Shown here one piece after another: positions 59,503-64,000 of a stretch of 64,000 nucleotides of DNA. The stretch spans positions 236,011 to 300,010 of the forward strand of contig QZCP01000190.1 of assembly GCA_003956705.1 (NCBI GenBank). Reading direction: 5' to 3'. The notes below the pieces were generated by a model. It had not been told where the DNA came from and ran no database searches. It was given only the letters and a program-made list of their open reading frames with translations. Source of the DNA: Brevipalpus yothersi (taxonomy: Eukaryota > Arthropoda > Arachnida > Trombidiformes > Tenuipalpidae). The position numbers were made by a program, and so were the translations under genes. Position 1 is the first letter of the stretch. The number at the start of each line of letters is the position of its first letter.

Positions 59503-61117
59503 AAATAATTGTTCTCCTTCTGGTGATATAGTAAAGTTTTTGTAAATAAAATAGTTCATCAATTGAGTAATTTTCTTCAAAAATGAATCAATCTTACATA
59601 ATATGTCATAAAAATGGCTTGCAAAAATTTTTTGAATCTAAATTTTTTTCCTCGTGTTCATTTCCTCCATCCATTGATCGGAAAAACTTGAATTTCACTG
59701 GATCCCAAAGATAAGCATGATGAGTGTTGAAGTGTTTGAGAAAAGATAACTATGCAGTCTCTCCCTCCATTTAACGTAGCGTTCTCATTGATAGACAATT
59801 TCGCTTCGCGAGAGAAATGTAAACACCGATATTGATTGGATCATTGAAAAAGTCCTTCTCATGCGATAAAAGTTGTCAACAGAGTGTGGAAAGATTGATA
59901 GTTGATTCACAGTTCCATTGTGAAAGAATTGGAGAAGAATCAAGCTTCAACAAGTGTTGCAACCCTTTCGAGTTCATCATGATTGTTAAAATTAGTGGTC
60001 GTTAAAATTAGTCTAATCAGTGCTCTATGCTAGCAATCTCAGAGGCATTCTCGATTTTTGTACCTTGATGGATATTTTCATCGATAATAAGAAACTTGAC
60101 AAAAATTTGATAATTCAATTGATTTAAAGGTCAAGTTTCATCGGGTTTTGTTGACCCCGACGTGGACTTGAAATGTTTAGGTATCTACCTATGCACAAAT
60201 TATTTGCAACTTCATATGGGGAAACTTTTAGTCACTCTTTGTTTCTTTTTGAGATTGAATGGAAAGATAATTCTGATCAAGATTTCATCATTACGAATAA
60301 ATTTGATTCATTAATCAACAGAAGTAGTAGAGCTTGCATTCTTATGGCTTGCCTTAATTCAATGCAAATAAAGATTAAGAATATGAATTCTCAAAATTTT
60401 TGTTATGAACTCTTGTTCCAATTTGATTGAAAAATTCTGAGAGAACCCGTACATTGAATGATCAGCTGAATAAATATCATCAATATTGCGATCACCGTTC
60501 TATCAGTGATAAATCATGGTAGTAATGGAACCGAAGTTTTCGCATCTTTGTGAGCTGAAAATCATATAATGCCGACAATTTCGCACCAATAAAACTCCAA
60601 CAAAATTGAGACCAAAATCTGAGATCTTCAATCTTTCAGGGTCATCCTTTAATACTTAAAAATTGACATCACAATCTATCAACCTTACTTTCAGTTGTTT
60701 ATGTGGATAATAAAAGTTCCAGAGTCTGAACAAGATCATTAAAAACATACAAATTGTTGTTTACAACAACAAAAGAAACTTTTTCATCTCAATAAACAAT
60801 TTTTATAATCAAAACATTGGAACATTGTTTACTTTGTTGCTAGAAAAAATTTTTTAGAACTTAAAACGAAAACGAAAACGAAAGGTGATCAGTGTAATAA
60901 ATAGCTTCTCAAATCTTGTCTGTGATTGGCTAGAAAAAGCTTAAAATGATGTAATCGAGAGAGATCTCATATACCAATCCAAAAATTACTGGTAAGTTTT
61001 GATGTAACTTTTAATGATGTGCATAGTTTTGAACATTATTTATCTTTTGTACCACAATACCAAGGAGGGATGTATCACTAGTGCTGATATATTTTGTATA
61101 TTTTGTAGAGAGTATTG
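59503..61117. other. Intergenic region, WNK-like / CWC22
   Basis: AT-rich, no supported gene on either strand. Includes an AAAACG repeat (three units) near 60866-60882. If CWC22 were intact its C-terminal exons should lie here, and none can be recognised. Confidence 0.65.
59545..59550 (+). terminator. Polyadenylation signal of the WNK-like gene
   Basis: AATAAA 43 bases after the stop codon of the miniature WNK. Confidence 0.75.
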
Positions 61118-61144
61118 CTATGAGTTCGAGAAAAAATTTCTTTT

Positions 61145-62599
61145 NACGCGTTCGTTCAGCTTGACGATACCCATATATTCTGCAAGTTCTTGAAACAAAA
61201 TTTTCACAAAAACTCGACCGGAAGAAGTTGTCTTATCTTCAGTCATCTCAATGCATGATAATACGGTCCAGTCGATGGAATCAGTGAACAAAAGGTGGGC
61301 GAAAAATTTGGCCACATTGCGAAGTTTGTTGGTATCTAAAAATCGATGAATTTTCTCATAGCATTCGGCAAAAACTTTTGAGAAGTAACCCACATATTCT
61401 TGGCCTAAAGAGCAGAACCGCTGGGCAAGTAGCCCATAAAATTTGATATACGTTCTCTGTTGAGCACAGCAATCGATGGTGAGGTAGCATAACTCCTCTA
61501 TCTGTTTGTCTTTGAGTTCAAGTTTAAGCAACTTGTGGCAACATTCTTCAAAGTCCAAAGATGATTGAAACGTTAGATATATTGTTCTTCTTAGGGCAAC
61601 AGTGTTCATCTCCGTCTTATCGATCACTTGGGTTGATGATTCATTCTCGTCATCTTCGTCCTCCTGATCTTCATCATCTTCACCTTCCTCACCACTTGCC
61701 TCTTCATCAGAACTTTCTCCAAGAATTTCTTTCTTAATATCTTCATAATTTTTCTGATTCTCTTCGAAATTTTCATCAAACTGGAAAACATTCAAATTAT
61801 CTCTAGGATCAACCTTGGCATGTATCTCCACTAGATGAGTAATTTTATCATCTTCCTCTACCAAGTCAAGCTCTGGTATCACGATAGGGTGATCTTTGAA
61901 TTTATCTTTACGAATAGCCATAAGAACTTCGATCATGTATTGAACTCGCTTGTCAATTTTACCATCTTGGAGGATGTGTCTCAGTGTCTCAAAAATTCCA
62001 TTCATAGGTTTAGGACATAACTCATATGCTCGCTTACCAACTTCTTTTATAAAAGCGACCGCTAATTCAACACTATCATCGGTAGAGTTCTCCAAGAATA
62101 GAGACATAAGCTCCAGCGCTAATATTTCATGACACACTCCTTGATTGGTGAGGTGGGCAAAAAATTTGACAATCGAGATGCACAATGGCTTATCATTACG
62201 TAGATAGGCTCTTCTGAATTGATGGACCAAACGATGCAATAAAAGTTCACCAATTTGAGGAAATTTGGTGTTTATGATCGCAATTAAAGCGGCGTAAACA
62301 TGAGTGAAGGTTGGAGATGCAGCTTGAGCGGACATCACTGATCTACAGAATAATCCCATTCCTCTGATGAGGTTTTCTTTGAGCAACTCGCGAACAATGA
62401 TCGCAATGTTGGAAATGTTCACTTTGTTGATCAATCCATTGATGGATTTTTTTAAACTTTCCCAATAAAGTCTCTGAAATTCTTTTGAATTCTTATCTTT
62501 TATCGCCTCTTGCATCAACCGAAGTCTAGCTGGAGGAATGTAAGCACCACCAGTTCTTGTGGTTAGTGAATCAGATTTATTCTCTTGTCTGGATGACAT
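61145..62599 (-). CDS. CWC22: CWC22 spliceosome-associated protein, truncated at an assembly N
   Basis: Splicing factor that positions eIF4A3 for exon-junction-complex assembly. From the ATG at 62599 (an upstream in-frame ATG at 62632 would add 11 residues) 484 codons read cleanly. GGAYIPPARLRLMQ precedes an MIF4G domain at about 40-240 (FQRLYWESLKKSINGLINKV, HVYAALIAIINTKFPQIGEL), then DPRDNLNVFQFDENFEENQ, an acidic run of Glu/Asp, and an MA3 domain from about 335 (LRRTIYLTFQSSLDFEECCH, GLLAQRFCSLGQEYVGYF, DTTSSGR-like EDKTTSSGRVFVKILFQEL). At LNER the frame meets the single N at 61145 and then unrelated sequence with an early stop. The remaining part of the MA3 domain, present in all known CWC22, is missing, so this is a break in the assembly or a truncated locus rather than the natural end. 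Confidence 0.9.
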
Positions 62600-63340
62600 C
62601 TTGATTACACTAGTGTTTTCCTTTGTCCACAAACAAATAAATCAAATAGTTGATCAATCCAAATTAACTAAAATACTTAAATACACTCTCAAAAAAAATT
62701 TGTAAACAAGTAAACAAGTCAACGAGATGCTGCCAAACTCATTGACTGAACTTCAGTCACTGAAGAGATCTTCAAGTTTTGAGCCTCAAATGTATCTGAT
62801 ACACTCGAGATGTTGTGGCGGAAAATACAAAGCGTTGAACATTTCGCTGATTCTTTCCAAATTTTTTTATTTCAACAGAAAATTTCTCAAAGTTATGAAA
62901 TAGTTGAGACACAGATTAATCAATTAAATGTTTGTGCTAAATTCAGATCCCATACAAAATGGTGAGGGGCCTCTGGTAGATTCATCAAATGAAAATCATA
63001 TTTTCACTTGATTTCAATTCCTCTTTCACTTCCCGCTTTCTTCTTTACCAATGGAATCTATCGTTAATAATTGTTTTCTACCCTTCCTTATCTAACAGGA
63101 TCTTTTCCGTCCTGATGTTGATAAATCATATGAAGTAATAAGCTTTGCATGTCTGATTTAGATTTGAAATTTGAATTGAGTTAGATTGATGATACAAAGT
63201 ATATATCAGTTTTATGAGCTCAAACTCAGCGTCCATGGCCAACATTGTAGGGAGCGAGATTGCTTCGAAGACGCCAATTGTAAGTTTATCCAGAAAATAG
63301 CAAGGAGAATAGCGTCAGAAAAGTTTTGAGCATAATTTTA
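62600..63340. other. Intergenic region, CWC22 upstream / RAD51 3' flank
   Basis: CWC22 promoter and 5' UTR plus the RAD51 3' UTR. No coding region seen. Confidence 0.7.
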
Positions 63341-64000
63341 TCACTCTTCTCTTCTCCATTTTGTATCCTCTTCGAGAGCATCTCCAATACCATCGGATAA
63401 GATAGCGAATTTGGCCTCATCTTCAGGTAGGTTTGGAGAATCATAGATCCTGCAAATGCGAGTTTCTCCCTTCCCTTTTCTGAGGTAGAGCCTTGTCGTT
63501 GATGCATGAGCCAAGATATTCCCTCCTATAGGCTTCTTAGCGTCCGGCTGCATCGACACTCCATCAACTTGAGCAGCTACTTGGTTGGTGATCACAACAG
63601 CTACCCCGAACTCATCTGCGAGTCGATGTAGGAGCCTCAAAAACCGAGCCAAATGCATTTGGCGAGCGGCAAGTTCACCGCGACCAGAATAATCTGTTCG
63701 ATAGCGAGAAGTGGCACTGTCCACCACCAGCAATGCATATCGCGATTCAGACATCAGGGCAGCGGCATGTAGAAGAAGTGAGGTTTGCTGATCTACACTA
63801 TGCACTCTCGCATAGGCAACATTGTTCAAAACACTTTCTTTGTCGAGACCATAGCGAGAGGCAGCATCTAGAAGACGTTCAGGACGAAAGGAATTTTCGG
63901 TATCCATGTACAGTGCTTTACCTTCAGCTCCTCCTACTTCCACCGGTAGCTGACAAATAACGGCCAGAGTATGACATAATTGAGATTTACCAGTTCTAAA
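63341..64000 (-). CDS. RAD51: RAD51 recombinase, C-terminal part (partial)
   Basis: Eukaryotic RecA-like recombinase forming filaments on single-stranded DNA for homologous recombination. The frame is open from the right window edge, where it reads FRTGKSQLCHTLAVICQLP, the end of the Walker A motif (family GEFRTGKT, here Ser in place of the last Thr). It continues with ALYMDTENSFRPERL, VLNNVAYARVHSVDQQT, Walker B ALLVVDSA, YRTDYSGRGELAARQMHLAR, EFGVAVVITNQVAAQVDG, KKPIGGNILAHASTTRLYLR and GETRICRIYDSPNLPEDEA, and ends at 63341 after GDALEEDTKWRREE, a few residues longer than human RAD51. About 219 codons are present; the N-terminal domain lies outside the window. The near-identity in the core favours RAD51 itself over the diverged paralogues. 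Confidence 0.94.
   Translation of the reverse strand, partial: FRTGKSQLCHTLAVICQLPVEVGGAEGKALYMDTENSFRPERLLDAASRYGLDKESVLNNVAYARVHSVDQQTSLLLHAAALMSESRYALLVVDSATSRYRTDYSGRGELAARQMHLARFLRLLHRLADEFGVAVVITNQVAAQVDGVSMQPDAKKPIGGNILAHASTTRLYLRKGKGETRICRIYDSPNLPEDEAKFAILSDGIGDALEEDTKWRREE

Noticed and set aside
1..64000. tRNA genes, CRISPR arrays, bacterial-type defence or mobile systems
   Set aside because: A few GGTTCGA-like B-box partial matches (such as near 31026 and 49903) lack the rest of a tRNA; no spaced direct repeats or prokaryotic gene clusters were seen.

Overview
This is eukaryotic nuclear DNA, AT-rich, with multi-exon genes split by GT-AG introns, AATAAA signals and many long (GA)n/(CT)n microsatellites. 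All recognisable proteins are of animal type. A small six-cysteine NPC2/group-2-allergen-like lipid-binding gene, the compact introns and the microsatellite content fit an arthropod, perhaps a mite; that assignment is inference. Two assembly flaws are visible: a 239-N gap inside a (GA)n tract (17600-17838) and a single N at 61145 where a coding frame collapses.

Layout, left to right: an rdgB/PITPNM-type phosphatidylinositol transfer protein (-, N-terminal part, runs off the left edge); an NPC2/ML-domain secreted protein (+); a ZIP7/Catsup zinc transporter (-); a tandem HMG-box protein (-); a short intronless CNOT10-like TPR protein (+); a NEK6/7 kinase (+); a long, charged, unrecognised protein (+); GALT (-); aspartylglucosaminidase AGA (+); an NHE2/3-like Na+/H+ exchanger with a 5.6-kb first intron (+); a GRAMD1/Aster-like protein (+); LIN52 (+); TIMMDC1 (-); a SILK-repeat protein (+); RPP21 (-); an unrecognised secreted protein (+); a guanylate-kinase gene fragment (-); CDC23/APC8 (+); a 79-residue ORF (+); a miniature WNK kinase (+); CWC22, cut at the N (-); and RAD51, C-terminal part (-).

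The genes do not form an operon or single pathway. There is some thematic overlap: LIN52 (DREAM/MuvB), CDC23 (APC/C) and NEK6/7 are cell-cycle genes, and E2F-like sequences lie just upstream of LIN52 and CDC23. GALT and AGA form a head-to-head metabolic pair. TIMMDC1 is convergent with LIN52 and divergent from the SILK-repeat gene. RdgB-like, GRAMD1-like and NPC2-like proteins all handle membrane lipids.

Exon boundaries were derived by hand from splice consensus, reading-frame phase and family resemblance. I found no prokaryotic-style system, CRISPR array, convincing tRNA or intact mobile element. The most unusual items are the array of PP1-docking-like SILK motifs, the miniature WNK, the short intronless CNOT10-like gene and two well-formed genes I cannot name.
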